From Fervidobacterium sp. UBA5837 (lineage in GTDB: Bacteria; Thermotogota; Thermotogae; Thermotogales; Fervidobacteriaceae): a stretch of 24,813 nt of DNA. Every line of letters starts with the position of its first letter. Positions within the stretch are counted from its first letter, which is position 1. The DNA is taken from the NCBI GenBank assembly GCA_002432805.1, contig DJGV01000002.1, forward strand, positions 87,440 through 112,252, written 5' to 3'. This document shows positions 5,855 to 13,437 of this stretch, piece after piece. The notes under the pieces are model-generated. The model was not told the DNA's origin. It saw only the letters and a program-made list of their open reading frames with translations, and did no database searches. The translations under genes were made by a program, and so were the position numbers.

Positions 5855-6772
5855 TTAAAGTGCATTTTTCAGATTTTTCAATCCGATTAACAAACCCTTC
5901 TGCGATTTTTCTATGCTGCCAGACCATATTGGGTCTTCGTGTTCTATACTCAGTACATAATCGTACCCAACCTTTTGTAATTCGCAAATAAATCTTCTCC
6001 AATCGATCGTTCCAAAACCTGGTAATCTATAAGTCCACCAACTCTTTCCATGACCATTTGTACCAAAGTGTCCAAGTATACTCTGATCATAAAGTGTGTT
6101 CACATCTATTTCGACATCCTTTGCATGTGCATGGAATATCCTTGGTGCGAATTCCTTAATTGCATCGAAGATATCTATTCCAAGCCAATATAGATGTGAC
6201 GGATCGAAGTTTATACCAAATGAATCTGGGATGATTCTGAATATCTCGCGCCACAATTCTGGAGAATAGAATATGTTGCCTATCTTTTCTTCTTCTTGCC
6301 ATCCCATCATTGGACAATTTTCTATCATCAATTTGACATTTCGGCCCTCTGCGTAAGCGATGATCGGTTTGAAAACTTTCTCGAATTCAACAATGTTCTC
6401 TTCGACGGTCTTTGTAATATCCCTTCCAATGAACGTCCCAACCAATTCTACTCCAAGATTATGCGCCAAATCTATAACCTTTATAAGATGGTTGTTAACC
6501 TTCTTTCGCTTATCCAAGTTTGCATCTAAGTTGTTATCGTAGTATGCAAGTGATGAGATCAAAATACCATACTCTGCTAGTGTATTACGTATTTCTTCTA
6601 TATCACGGCTACTGATTTCATCAACGTTGACAGTTGTTGCCGAGAAATCCCTTTCGTTCTCAACTGGCCAAGCAGCAACTTCGATTGCTTCAAAACCACT
6701 CTCTGCTGCCCAGTGTATAATCTCTTTAACATCCATACCGTTTAACGGTACAGTTAGAAATCCTATTTTCAT
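5855..6772 (-). CDS. TIM-barrel sugar isomerase/epimerase
   Basis: Sugar phosphate isomerase/epimerase family (xylose isomerase-like TIM barrel), 305 aa. The metal-binding set is visible: E151 (LMIENCP), D190 and H193 (NFDPSH), H216 (HAHAKD) and E277 (SIEHED). Family members isomerise, epimerise or dehydrate sugars, inosose and keto-sugars with a divalent metal, and several act on 3-keto-glycosides made by Gfo/Idh/MocA dehydrogenases such as the one upstream. The ATG at 6772 has GGAGGTG upstream. It is the last gene of the minus-strand carbohydrate locus, 113 nt after the binding-protein gene and separated from it by a strong hairpin, so it is probably expressed at a lower level. The substrate cannot be read from the sequence. 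Confidence 0.85.
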   Translation of the reverse strand: MKIGFLTVPLNGMDVKEIIHWAAESGFEAIEVAAWPVENERDFSATTVNVDEISSRDIEEIRNTLAEYGILISSLAYYDNNLDANLDKRKKVNNHLIKVIDLAHNLGVELVGTFIGRDITKTVEENIVEFEKVFKPIIAYAEGRNVKLMIENCPMMGWQEEEKIGNIFYSPELWREIFRIIPDSFGINFDPSHLYWLGIDIFDAIKEFAPRIFHAHAKDVEIDVNTLYDQSILGHFGTNGHGKSWWTYRLPGFGTIDWRRFICELQKVGYDYVLSIEHEDPIWSGSIEKSQKGLLIGLKNLKNAL

Positions 6773-6811
6773 CTTTTCACCTCCGTAATGTATCTCTCAA
6801 GGATAGTACAA

Positions 6812-6835
6812 TTAGTTATAATTTTAGTTATAATT
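6812..6835. repeat. 12-bp tandem direct repeat upstream of the isomerase gene
   Basis: TTAGTTATAATT occurs twice head to tail (6812-6823, 6824-6835), 40-60 nt upstream of the isomerase start. On the minus strand it yields TATAAC-like hexamers, so it may contribute a weak internal promoter or a binding site. Confidence 0.5.
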
Positions 6836-6836
6836 C

Positions 6837-6862
6837 AAAGGGGACACATACGTGTCCCCTTT
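6837..6862 (-). terminator. Strong hairpin after the binding-protein gene (partial terminator or mRNA stabiliser)
   Basis: An 11-bp perfect stem AAAGGGGACAC (6837-6847) / GTGTCCCCTTT (6852-6862) with a 4-nt loop, 23 nt after the binding-protein stop. On the minus strand the tail is TTTGAATT, a poor U tract. It is better explained as an attenuator or a 3' mRNA protector than as a full stop. Confidence 0.6.
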
Positions 6863-6885
6863 GGTGGAACTCAGCACAGCAAGAA

Positions 6886-7836
6886 TCAAAACACTGAATC
6901 CGGGAAGTAGTAGTCCTTTGCGTTTTCCTTGGTAATTGTTTCTGTGGAGAGGATGATCTTTCTTGGCATCCCTTTCTGATAGAATCCATTCAAATTCTGC
7001 CCTTTTAACTGCATTACTGCAAGGTTTATTGCCGTGGAAATCATGTTTGGTGGATACGTGAAATCGATTTGAACGAGTGGATTACCGTCCATGATCATCT
7101 TCAAAATCTCCTTTTGCCCCGCCCCGCCGACTAGTACTATGTTTTTATCTCTCTTTGCTTGTTGAAGTGCGAGTATGACACCTTGGAGCATATCATCGTC
7201 ACCTGTCCAAACTGCATCTATCTGTGGGAACTTTGTCAAAAGTGTTTGCATTACTTGGAATGCAGTCTCTCTACTCCAGTTTCCAGGCTGTTGAGCCAAT
7301 ATCTTGATGTTGGGATAAGGCTTCAAAGCATCTTTGAATGCCTGAACTCTTTCGGTGTTGATCGTGGATGGAATACCTTCGATTATGACTATGTTGCCTT
7401 TTCCCTTTAATTTTTCAGCGATGTACTTGCCTGCGAGATAACCATACATGTAGTTATCTCCTGCAATGTAGGTGTTATATTCCTCAGATTCGATGCCTCT
7501 GTCAACTATGACTGTGTATACTCCCTTTCTAAATGCTTCGACGCAAATTGGTGTTAGAGGTGCAGATTCGTACGGGTTAATGACAAGTGCATCTATACCC
7601 TTTGCAAGTAAAGTTTGTACCTGTGCCACTTGCTCACTTGGTTCCCGTGCAGTGACTAGTGTGAATTCCAAAGTTGAATCCTTTGCATACTGTTTTATAG
7701 CGTACTGTGCCCACCAAACCATTCCACCAGTCCAACCATGGTCTGCAGCAGGTATCGCGACCCCTATTCTGTATTTTGCTGCAGCAAATGTCACGAGAGA
7801 CAGAAGCACTAACACGAAAACAAGTACCTTTTTCAT
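6886..7836 (-). CDS. Sugar ABC transporter substrate-binding protein (RbsB-like)
   Basis: Periplasmic sugar-binding protein, 316 aa, of the ribose/galactose type (Peripla_BP_4). Residues 1-20 form a signal peptide (KK, a hydrophobic core, then TFAAA) without a lipobox Cys, so it is probably soluble. The mature part starts near KYRIGVAIPAADHGW. Family motifs: GIDALVINPYES (about 94-105), EGIPSTINTERVQAF and DAVWTGDDDMLQGV. The ATG at 7836 has AAGGAGGGAG upstream. It pairs with the RbsC-like permease and RbsA-like ATPase upstream. A hairpin before it and another after it suggest that its segment of the mRNA is selectively stable, as often seen for binding proteins needed in excess. Ligand unknown. 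Confidence 0.92.
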   Translation of the reverse strand: MKKVLVFVLVLLSLVTFAAAKYRIGVAIPAADHGWTGGMVWWAQYAIKQYAKDSTLEFTLVTAREPSEQVAQVQTLLAKGIDALVINPYESAPLTPICVEAFRKGVYTVIVDRGIESEEYNTYIAGDNYMYGYLAGKYIAEKLKGKGNIVIIEGIPSTINTERVQAFKDALKPYPNIKILAQQPGNWSRETAFQVMQTLLTKFPQIDAVWTGDDDMLQGVILALQQAKRDKNIVLVGGAGQKEILKMIMDGNPLVQIDFTYPPNMISTAINLAVMQLKGQNLNGFYQKGMPRKIILSTETITKENAKDYYFPDSVF

Positions 7837-7859
7837 AAACCTCTCCCTCCTTCAGCAAT

Positions 7860-7875
7860 GCCCTTTAATAAGGGC
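7860..7875 (-). other. Intergenic hairpin before the binding-protein gene
   Basis: GCCCTT (7860-7865) / AAGGGC (7870-7875) form a 6-bp stem with a 4-nt loop in the 52-nt gap between permease and binding-protein genes. There is no U tract. It could serve as an mRNA processing or 5' stability element. Confidence 0.4.
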
Positions 7876-7888
7876 ACTATCATTTATA

Positions 7889-8833
7889 TCATTCACTCCT
7901 ACGAACATTCTGTAAAAAGACTGCAGAGATAATTATCAACCCTTTTACCAATCCTTGTAGATACACCGCAACGTTCAGCATGACGAGCATATTGTTTATA
8001 ACACCTAAAACAAGTGCACCCAAGAATGTACCAACAATCTTTCCCTTTCCGCCACTCAAACTTGTCCCACCTATTACTGCAGCTGCTATAGCATCGAGTT
8101 CAAATCCATTACCAGTTGAAGAAGAACTTACTGACCCCATCATAGATGAAATTAGTATGGCTGATATTGAAACCGATATACCGCCTATCACATACGTTGC
8201 AATTCTTATCTTATCGACGTTGATTGCAGAATAAAGAGCTGCAGTTTCGTTTGCACCGATAGCGTAGACATACCGACCAAACTTCGTACGTTCGAGTATT
8301 ATCGAGGCTATTATTACATATATCAAGAAAACAATCATTGGGACGGGCAATTCAAGTATCCTCATCATTCCGATACTCGAATATTTCGTAGACCTGCTCA
8401 TGTAAACGCCACCATTTGCAAAATTCAGCACTAGGGACCTGTATATTGCCATTGCACCAAGTGTGACAACAAATGGTGGTATACGTCCTTTCGCAACGAG
8501 AAAACCACTGCCTGCACCAAGTAATGCTCCAACTGCTATTGTAATTAGGATACTCAATATCACAGAACCTACTGTATCGCCAAGCGCGTTTACAGTCTGT
8601 ATCGCAAGTGCACCCATGAGTGCCATAAAAGAACCAACGGAAAGGTCTATTCCACCACCAATCATGATAAAGGTCATTCCGATTGCTATGATTCCAATGT
8701 ACGAAATTTGCCAGAAGATGTTTATTATGTTCTGGATCTTGAGAAAGGCAGGACTGAGTATACCAGCTACCAAAATCAACACGATTAGTGCAAAGAGTAT
8801 ACCGTACTTAGAAATGACATCCCTTAGATGCAT
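7889..8833 (-). CDS. Sugar ABC transporter permease (RbsC-like)
   Basis: Inner-membrane permease of the ribose-type ABC transporter family (BPD_transp_2), 314 aa, with about 8-10 hydrophobic segments. Conserved features include GGGIDLSVGSFMALMGA (about 59-75), the GxGxGFLVAKGRIPPFVVTLG region (about 106-126) and AAAVIGGTSLSGGKG (about 245-259), the cytoplasmic loop that contacts the ATPase. The ATG at 8833 has AAGGAG upstream. It follows the ATPase gene after 7 nt. One permease gene implies a homodimer, with the double-domain ATPase and the binding protein completing the importer. Confidence 0.94.
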   Translation of the reverse strand: MHLRDVISKYGILFALIVLILVAGILSPAFLKIQNIINIFWQISYIGIIAIGMTFIMIGGGIDLSVGSFMALMGALAIQTVNALGDTVGSVILSILITIAVGALLGAGSGFLVAKGRIPPFVVTLGAMAIYRSLVLNFANGGVYMSRSTKYSSIGMMRILELPVPMIVFLIYVIIASIILERTKFGRYVYAIGANETAALYSAINVDKIRIATYVIGGISVSISAILISSMMGSVSSSSTGNGFELDAIAAAVIGGTSLSGGKGKIVGTFLGALVLGVINNMLVMLNVAVYLQGLVKGLIIISAVFLQNVRRSE

Positions 8834-8840
8834 GTTTCCA

Positions 8841-10355
8841 TCACTCCTTAAACTTTTCTTGAGATTCTGAAACCCCGAGTGCCATGTATATCAAATTCGT
8901 CTCTTCTACCTCTTCTCCGACTGCCTCTCCAACTATCGTCCCATTTCTCATGACGATTACCCGGTTGCAAAGGCCAATGATCTCCGGCAGATCCGACGAG
9001 ACTACTATGAAACTCGCCATCTTCTTCGAAGCCAATTCTGAGATGATTTTGTATATCTGATATCTGGAATTGATATCAACACCCCTCGTTGGTTCATCCA
9101 TGATGAATATCTTTGCACCCGTTTCAACAAGTTTTGAAAGCACCAATTTCTGTTGATTTCCACCACTTAGTGTGTGAGTAATTTGGTATGGCCCTCTTAC
9201 TCTTATATCGAAACTTTTTCTATAAAATTCAAACCTTTCTACTTCTACCTTTGGTTTTGTAACTATTTTTGAAATCTTGTCGAGTGTCATCAATGACGTA
9301 TTCTTGAAAACCTCGAAATTTAAGATGAGCCCCGCAAGTTTTCTTTCTTCTGGCAGATACACAATACCATTCTTCATTGCCTCTTTTACAGATCGGATAA
9401 TTGCCGGTTTTCCATCTACGAATATCTCACCTGAAGACAATTTTCTGACTCCTATTATCGTTTGCATGAGTTCCGTTCTACCAGCACCGACCAGACCATA
9501 GAAGCCAAGGACCTCACCATTCTTCAAAGTAAAGGAAACATCCCTTATCTTTCCATCTGCTGAATTTAAATCCCTAACTTCAAGGACGTTCTTCTCTTCC
9601 CACCCAACTTTCTCTGGGTATATTTCGTCCATCTTTCTTCCAACCATCATCTCTGCGATCTGCGTTTCTGAGAAGTCAGATAGTGCACCTTGATATACCT
9701 TCTTTCCATCTCTGAGGACTACCAATTCATCAGCTATCTGAACGATCTCTTTCAATCTATGAGATACAAATATCACAGTTATTCCCGAAGTCTTGAGTTT
9801 TTTCACGGTTTCAAAAAGCTTTTGTGTTTCATCCTCACTGAGTGATGCTGTTGGTTCATCCATGATCAGTATCTCAACACTTCTTGAAAGTGCCTTCATT
9901 ATCTCGACCATCTGCTTTTTCCCTGTCGATAGCCTCTCCACTAACTCCATCGGATCTATATCAACATCCAAGTTTTTTATTATTTCAGAAGCCTCTTGGA
10001 TCATCTTTTTCTTATCTATCAAGAAACGCCCTGTTGGTTCATCTCCAAGAAATATATTTTCGTAGACTCTGAGCGGTTCAACGAGATTCAACTCTTGTGG
10101 GACAAGCACTATGCCGAGTTCTTTTGCTTTGTATGGATTCAACACTGTTTGTTTACCATCTACGTAAATCTCTCCAGAAATGGGCTGCAAGAATCCAGAG
10201 AGGATTCTCATCAGCGTGGACTTTCCAGCTCCATTCTCGCCCACTACACCGTAGACTTTTCCAGGATGAAACGCAACATCCACACTATCTAGCACCAACG
10301 CCTCACCGAATTTCATCGATATACCTTTGCCTTGCAATACGGGCATCTCAGCCAT
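8841..10355 (-). CDS. Sugar ABC transporter double ATPase (RbsA-like)
   Basis: Two fused ABC ATPase domains, 504 aa, the RbsA/MglA/XylG layout. The N-terminal domain has Walker A GENGAGKST (39-47), signature LSTGKKQ and Walker B ILIMDEPTASL. The C-terminal domain has a degenerate Walker A, GLVGAGRTE, lacking the P-loop Lys, with a standard signature LSGGNQQ and Walker B IFIMDEPTRGVD. This asymmetry is normal for the family. The ATG at 10355 overlaps the dehydrogenase gene by 8 nt and has GGAG upstream, so the two are probably translationally coupled. It energises import by the downstream permease and binding protein. Confidence 0.95.
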   Translation of the reverse strand: MAEMPVLQGKGISMKFGEALVLDSVDVAFHPGKVYGVVGENGAGKSTLMRILSGFLQPISGEIYVDGKQTVLNPYKAKELGIVLVPQELNLVEPLRVYENIFLGDEPTGRFLIDKKKMIQEASEIIKNLDVDIDPMELVERLSTGKKQMVEIMKALSRSVEILIMDEPTASLSEDETQKLFETVKKLKTSGITVIFVSHRLKEIVQIADELVVLRDGKKVYQGALSDFSETQIAEMMVGRKMDEIYPEKVGWEEKNVLEVRDLNSADGKIRDVSFTLKNGEVLGFYGLVGAGRTELMQTIIGVRKLSSGEIFVDGKPAIIRSVKEAMKNGIVYLPEERKLAGLILNFEVFKNTSLMTLDKISKIVTKPKVEVERFEFYRKSFDIRVRGPYQITHTLSGGNQQKLVLSKLVETGAKIFIMDEPTRGVDINSRYQIYKIISELASKKMASFIVVSSDLPEIIGLCNRVIVMRNGTIVGEAVGEEVEETNLIYMALGVSESQEKFKE

Positions 10356-11382
10356 CGATCTCCACTACCTTTTGCAATTTAGACGATTCCAAGAACTTCT
10401 CTATTATCTTGATCGACATTAGCCCATCCTCTGGTCTCACTATAGGTTGCTCCATTCCTAAACACACTTTTATGAAATGTTCAACTACTGGCAATTTCCA
10501 ATAAGGATCTTCGTTTGTGAACAACGGTTTGAGTACTATCTCGCCATGATACGTGATGGGTTTTGCAATGTACAGGTCTATTTTGCTAGGATCAGTTTGC
10601 CCGACCTTCAACGTACCATTCTCTCCGTAAACGACGATGTAATTCTCTTCAAGCCCTCTCGTTATCCAATTTGCATCTAACGTTGCAAGTGCTCCATTGG
10701 AGAGTTTCATCACGCCATTCGCGATGTCTTCGACATTTGCATTCTTCTCCAAAGTTGCAGTGAGCGCAACACATTCTTTAACCTCCAACCCCGTGATGTA
10801 CCTTATCAAATCTACCTTGTGTACACCAAGGTCACCCAATGCACCGAATGCGGCCTTATCCTTATCGAAGAACCAGTCAACATTCTGCGTCCAATTCTCA
10901 GGTCCTGAATGTTCAAACGCAGCTTTAACGAGCCTTATCTCGCCTATCATTCCACTCTTGATTATCTCTCTCGCCTTCTGGTTGTGTGGGAAGAATCTCT
11001 GTGAGTGATTAACCATCAAAATCTTCTCAGTGTTGGTTGCACACTCTACCATCCTTGCTGCTTCGATGCTATTCATAGCCATCGGTTTTTCGACTAATAC
11101 ATGTTTGCCATGTTCAAGTACATCGATCGACACAACTGCGTGGAGGTGATTTGGCACAGCAACAATCACAGCATCAACAAAATCACTATTTGATATATCT
11201 CTGTAATCTGTGAAGGATTTGACATTTGTTAAAGAAAATTTTTTAGTTATGTATCGCAATCTGTCGGCATTTGGGTCTGAAATAGCGACCAGTTCAGCAA
11301 GATCAGAGCTCAACAAGTTTGGTATATGTAGTACTTCAGCAATTTTTCCTGCACCTATCATCCCAACTCTAAGCTTCTCCAT
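10348..11382 (-). CDS. Gfo/Idh/MocA-family oxidoreductase
   Basis: NAD(P)-dependent sugar or cyclitol dehydrogenase of the Gfo/Idh/MocA family, 344 aa. The Rossmann glycine motif is at 8-15 (MIGAGKIA), the family EKP motif at 98-100 (HVLVEKPMA) and the catalytic region at 183-192 (GDLGVHKVDL, with D184 and H188). The active-site Lys is K99. Relatives oxidise myo-inositol, glucose-type sugars or the C3 hydroxyl of glycosides. The ATG at 11382 has GGAGAGGTGA upstream. It lies 30 nt after the deacetylase gene and overlaps the ATPase gene by 8 nt. The substrate cannot be assigned; context suggests the imported compound or its deacetylated product. Confidence 0.92.
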   Translation of the reverse strand: MEKLRVGMIGAGKIAEVLHIPNLLSSDLAELVAISDPNADRLRYITKKFSLTNVKSFTDYRDISNSDFVDAVIVAVPNHLHAVVSIDVLEHGKHVLVEKPMAMNSIEAARMVECATNTEKILMVNHSQRFFPHNQKAREIIKSGMIGEIRLVKAAFEHSGPENWTQNVDWFFDKDKAAFGALGDLGVHKVDLIRYITGLEVKECVALTATLEKNANVEDIANGVMKLSNGALATLDANWITRGLEENYIVVYGENGTLKVGQTDPSKIDLYIAKPITYHGEIVLKPLFTNEDPYWKLPVVEHFIKVCLGMEQPIVRPEDGLMSIKIIEKFLESSKLQKVVEIDG

Positions 11383-11412
11383 TGCATGCTCACCTCTCCA
11401 AAAGTTCTAAGC

Positions 11413-12045
11413 TTACAGTAGTTTTTCGATATCCATCAATCGTCTTCCATATGGACTCAGTGGTTTTCTAACCCCCAAAGACTTGAAGACTTCAGCATAC
11501 TTGCATCCAGTCAATATTCCTCTATACCCTGGTGCATACACAACAGATGGAAGTACCTCATTTTTGAATGTCTCAATATCAAATGCTTCTTTCATCTCGA
11601 AGAGCGCTTTCAATTTGAATGTATACGATTTGGTGATATCTACTGCCACATCGAACGTAAAATCGACACTCGTGGCTGGTAATTCGTAGAGCAATATATC
11701 GTGATCGTACTGCCTTGCAAGTTTTATCACTTGTTTTGAAACTAACTCGTGGTCGTACAATATTTCATTTGTCCAATGTGTGAAAACAACATCAGGACTG
11801 AAATCTTCGAAAATATTCTTCAAATCGCTTATCATGACGTCCGTATTTATCTTCCCATATGAATTCTTTAGAGCGACGAAATCTGCCCCAAGCATACTCA
11901 TTGCTTTATCGAAACCGTTTATCCTATCACCACATACTGAAACAGCAAGTACTTCGATACCTTTATCCGTAAACTCCTTTATCGTCCCGCCGCAACCTAT
12001 AACCGCATCATCACTATGAGCACAAGTAACAAGTACTCTTTTCAC
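11413..12045 (-). CDS. PIG-L/LmbE-family deacetylase
   Basis: PIG-L (LmbE-like) hydrolase, 210 aa from the GTG at 12045. That start has GGAGG 8 nt upstream; a GTG at 12051 is too close to it. The family removes N-acetyl groups from amino sugars with Zn2+. The zinc/base motif is AHSDDAVIGCGG at 9-20. By homology H10 and D13 bind zinc and D12 is the general base; the third ligand is probably H99 in YDHELV. The usual motif is HPDDE: here Pro is Ser11 and the Glu is Ala14, so it is a divergent member. It lies between the LacI regulator (5-nt gap) and the dehydrogenase, which ties deacetylation to this sugar pathway. Confidence 0.87.
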   Translation of the reverse strand: MKRVLVTCAHSDDAVIGCGGTIKEFTDKGIEVLAVSVCGDRINGFDKAMSMLGADFVALKNSYGKINTDVMISDLKNIFEDFSPDVVFTHWTNEILYDHELVSKQVIKLARQYDHDILLYELPATSVDFTFDVAVDITKSYTFKLKALFEMKEAFDIETFKNEVLPSVVYAPGYRGILTGCKYAEVFKSLGVRKPLSPYGRRLMDIEKLL

Positions 12046-12050
12046 AATCA

Positions 12051-13037
12051 CTACCTCCTCGCGCTTGAGTCTCTTACAACTAAAGATGGTGAGAATATAA
12101 CCTTTTTTGTGTTGGACTGACCATTTATCAATTCTAAGAGCATTTTCCCAGCCGTTTCACCCATCATCTCAACAGGTTGTCTGACCGATGATAGTGAAGG
12201 AACGGTAACCTCGCACAGTTGCTTGTCATCATCGAAGCCAACGATCGCAGCATCTTCTGGAACTTTCCTTCCTTCTTCTTTGAGAGCCTTCATAACACCG
12301 AGTGCTACAAGGTCGTTCATACAAAACGCACCATCGAATTGGTTGCGCTCATTCAATAATTTCTTAGCTGCCTTATACCCATCATCAAATGCATAACCAA
12401 CTCTCACGATATGCGATTTAAGACCACTTTCTTTAATAGCAGCTTCGTATCCTTGCGCACGTTGAAGTGAGACGTATAGTTCTTGAGTGCCACCAAAATG
12501 GATGATATGCTTACAGCCGTTCTCAACAAGGTGCTTAGTCGCAAGATACGCACCATAATAGTTGTCAACTACTATCGAAACGACATTATCACATTTGCAT
12601 TCCTTATCAAAAATGACAACGGGGACATACTTAGAAATTTCGTCTATTAGTTCATCGTTCACACGCGAATTACCGACAACGATACCATTCACACCATAGA
12701 ATCTTGCAGCTCTTATAAGTTGTTCCTCTCTATGCAAACTTCTGAACGAATCCATAAGCACCAACAGACATGCCTCACCGCAAGCCCTCTCAACACCACG
12801 AGTTAAATAAGCGAAAAATGGGTTGGTTATGTCTGGTACTATCAAACCGAGCACGAAAGTTTTTGTTTTTGAGGCCATACTTTTTGCATAAAAATCAGGT
12901 GTGTATCCAAGACTCTTGGCAACTGACAATATGTTATTTCTTGTTTCATCACTCATTCTGCCCTTCCCAGAAAGTGCCTTCGAAACTGTTGAAATAGAAT
13001 AACCGGTCTGTTGTGCGATATCTCTAAGCTTTACCAT
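12051..13037 (-). CDS. LacI-family transcriptional regulator
   Basis: LacI-family repressor, 328 aa from the ATG at 13037, which has GGCGGAGG upstream; a longer in-frame start at 13121 adds 28 residues that precede the DNA-binding domain and lack a ribosome site. The N-terminal helix-turn-helix is at about 3-24 (KLRDIAQQTGYSISTVSKAL), with the hinge helix near 46-58 (YTPDFYAKSMASK). A periplasmic-binding-like effector domain fills the rest (FVLGLIVPDITNPFF, FDGAFCMNDLVALGVMKAL, VGFDDD). It is the first gene of the carbohydrate locus. A CG-centred palindrome at 13097-13108, just upstream, is the likely operator, so it probably represses itself and the pathway until the sugar appears. Confidence 0.94.
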   Translation of the reverse strand: MVKLRDIAQQTGYSISTVSKALSGKGRMSDETRNNILSVAKSLGYTPDFYAKSMASKTKTFVLGLIVPDITNPFFAYLTRGVERACGEACLLVLMDSFRSLHREEQLIRAARFYGVNGIVVGNSRVNDELIDEISKYVPVVIFDKECKCDNVVSIVVDNYYGAYLATKHLVENGCKHIIHFGGTQELYVSLQRAQGYEAAIKESGLKSHIVRVGYAFDDGYKAAKKLLNERNQFDGAFCMNDLVALGVMKALKEEGRKVPEDAAIVGFDDDKQLCEVTVPSLSSVRQPVEMMGETAGKMLLELINGQSNTKKVIFSPSLVVRDSSARR

Positions 13038-13096
13038 CTGAAAACCTCCGCCTTCAGCGATAGATGCACATTGAATTCCAACAATTCTCTTCTTGC

Positions 13097-13108
13097 GCAA
13101 ACGTTTTC
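13097..13108. promoter_or_regulatory. Candidate LacI-family operator
   Basis: GCAAACGTTTTC contains the perfect palindrome AAACGTTT (13099-13106) with matching outer G/C (13097, 13108), the CG-centred form LacI-family repressors favour. An overlapping TTGCGCAA palindrome is at 13093-13100. It lies about 20 nt downstream of the predicted start of the lacI-headed operon. Confidence 0.6.
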
Positions 13109-13125
13109 TCAAAATTATCAATCAA

Positions 13126-13153
13126 ATGATATCAGTTTCTGTCCATTTTCCAA
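13126..13153 (-). promoter_or_regulatory. Candidate promoter of the carbohydrate operon
   Basis: On the minus strand: TTGGAA (13153-13148), a 16-nt spacer, then TATCAT (13131-13126) preceded by TGA, giving an extended -10 (TGATATCAT). The operator at 13097-13108 lies downstream, consistent with a repressor block. Confidence 0.5.
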
Positions 13154-13370
13154 AACATCCAATTCAATCAATTTTTGAAAATGATCGCAAATAGACATCA
13201 AAAAAATCATAAATCTATTGTTATTTGATTATTCAAAGCGATATCTCAAAATATCGTGAATATGAGATGAATTGACAAGAAAGTAGAAGGAATTGAATAG
13301 CATTTGTATGCTTTTTTGAGCAAGCGTTATACCAAAAGGTGTGAAGTTAAGTAGAAGTTATGGATATATA

Positions 13371-13405
13371 AACAAAAAAGCCGAATATGGATGAAGCATA
13401 TTCGG
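13371..13405 (-). terminator. Terminator of the RemA-like/radical SAM operon
   Basis: A 9-bp stem CCGAATATG (13381-13389) / CATATTCGG (13397-13405) with a 7-nt loop. On the minus strand it is followed by CTTTTTTGTTT, a good U tract, 33 nt after the radical SAM stop. Confidence 0.85.
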
Positions 13406-13437
13406 AAATTATAAAGCAATTATAAATTTGGCAGTAT

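Larger units (their letters stand above)
13038..13437. other. 400-bp non-coding region between sugar locus and radical SAM gene
   Basis: A strongly AT-rich intergenic region. It holds the LacI ribosome site and leader, a CG-centred operator (13097-13108), a candidate minus-strand promoter (13126-13153) and, at the far end, the terminator of the radical SAM gene (13371-13405). Between about 13160 and 13365 I see no credible ORF or RNA. A TTGACA at 13272-13277 has only a poor -10 (GAATAG) 17 nt later and no gene after it. Confidence 0.6.

Noticed and set aside
6812..6835. Short tandem repeats (6812, 18095, 24143) as CRISPR remnants
   Set aside because: Units are 10-13 bp, directly abutting and without spacers; no cas genes are present.
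13272..13300. Plus-strand promoter TTGACA in the 400-bp intergenic region
   Set aside because: The -10 (GAATAG) is poor and no gene or structured RNA follows before the convergent terminator.
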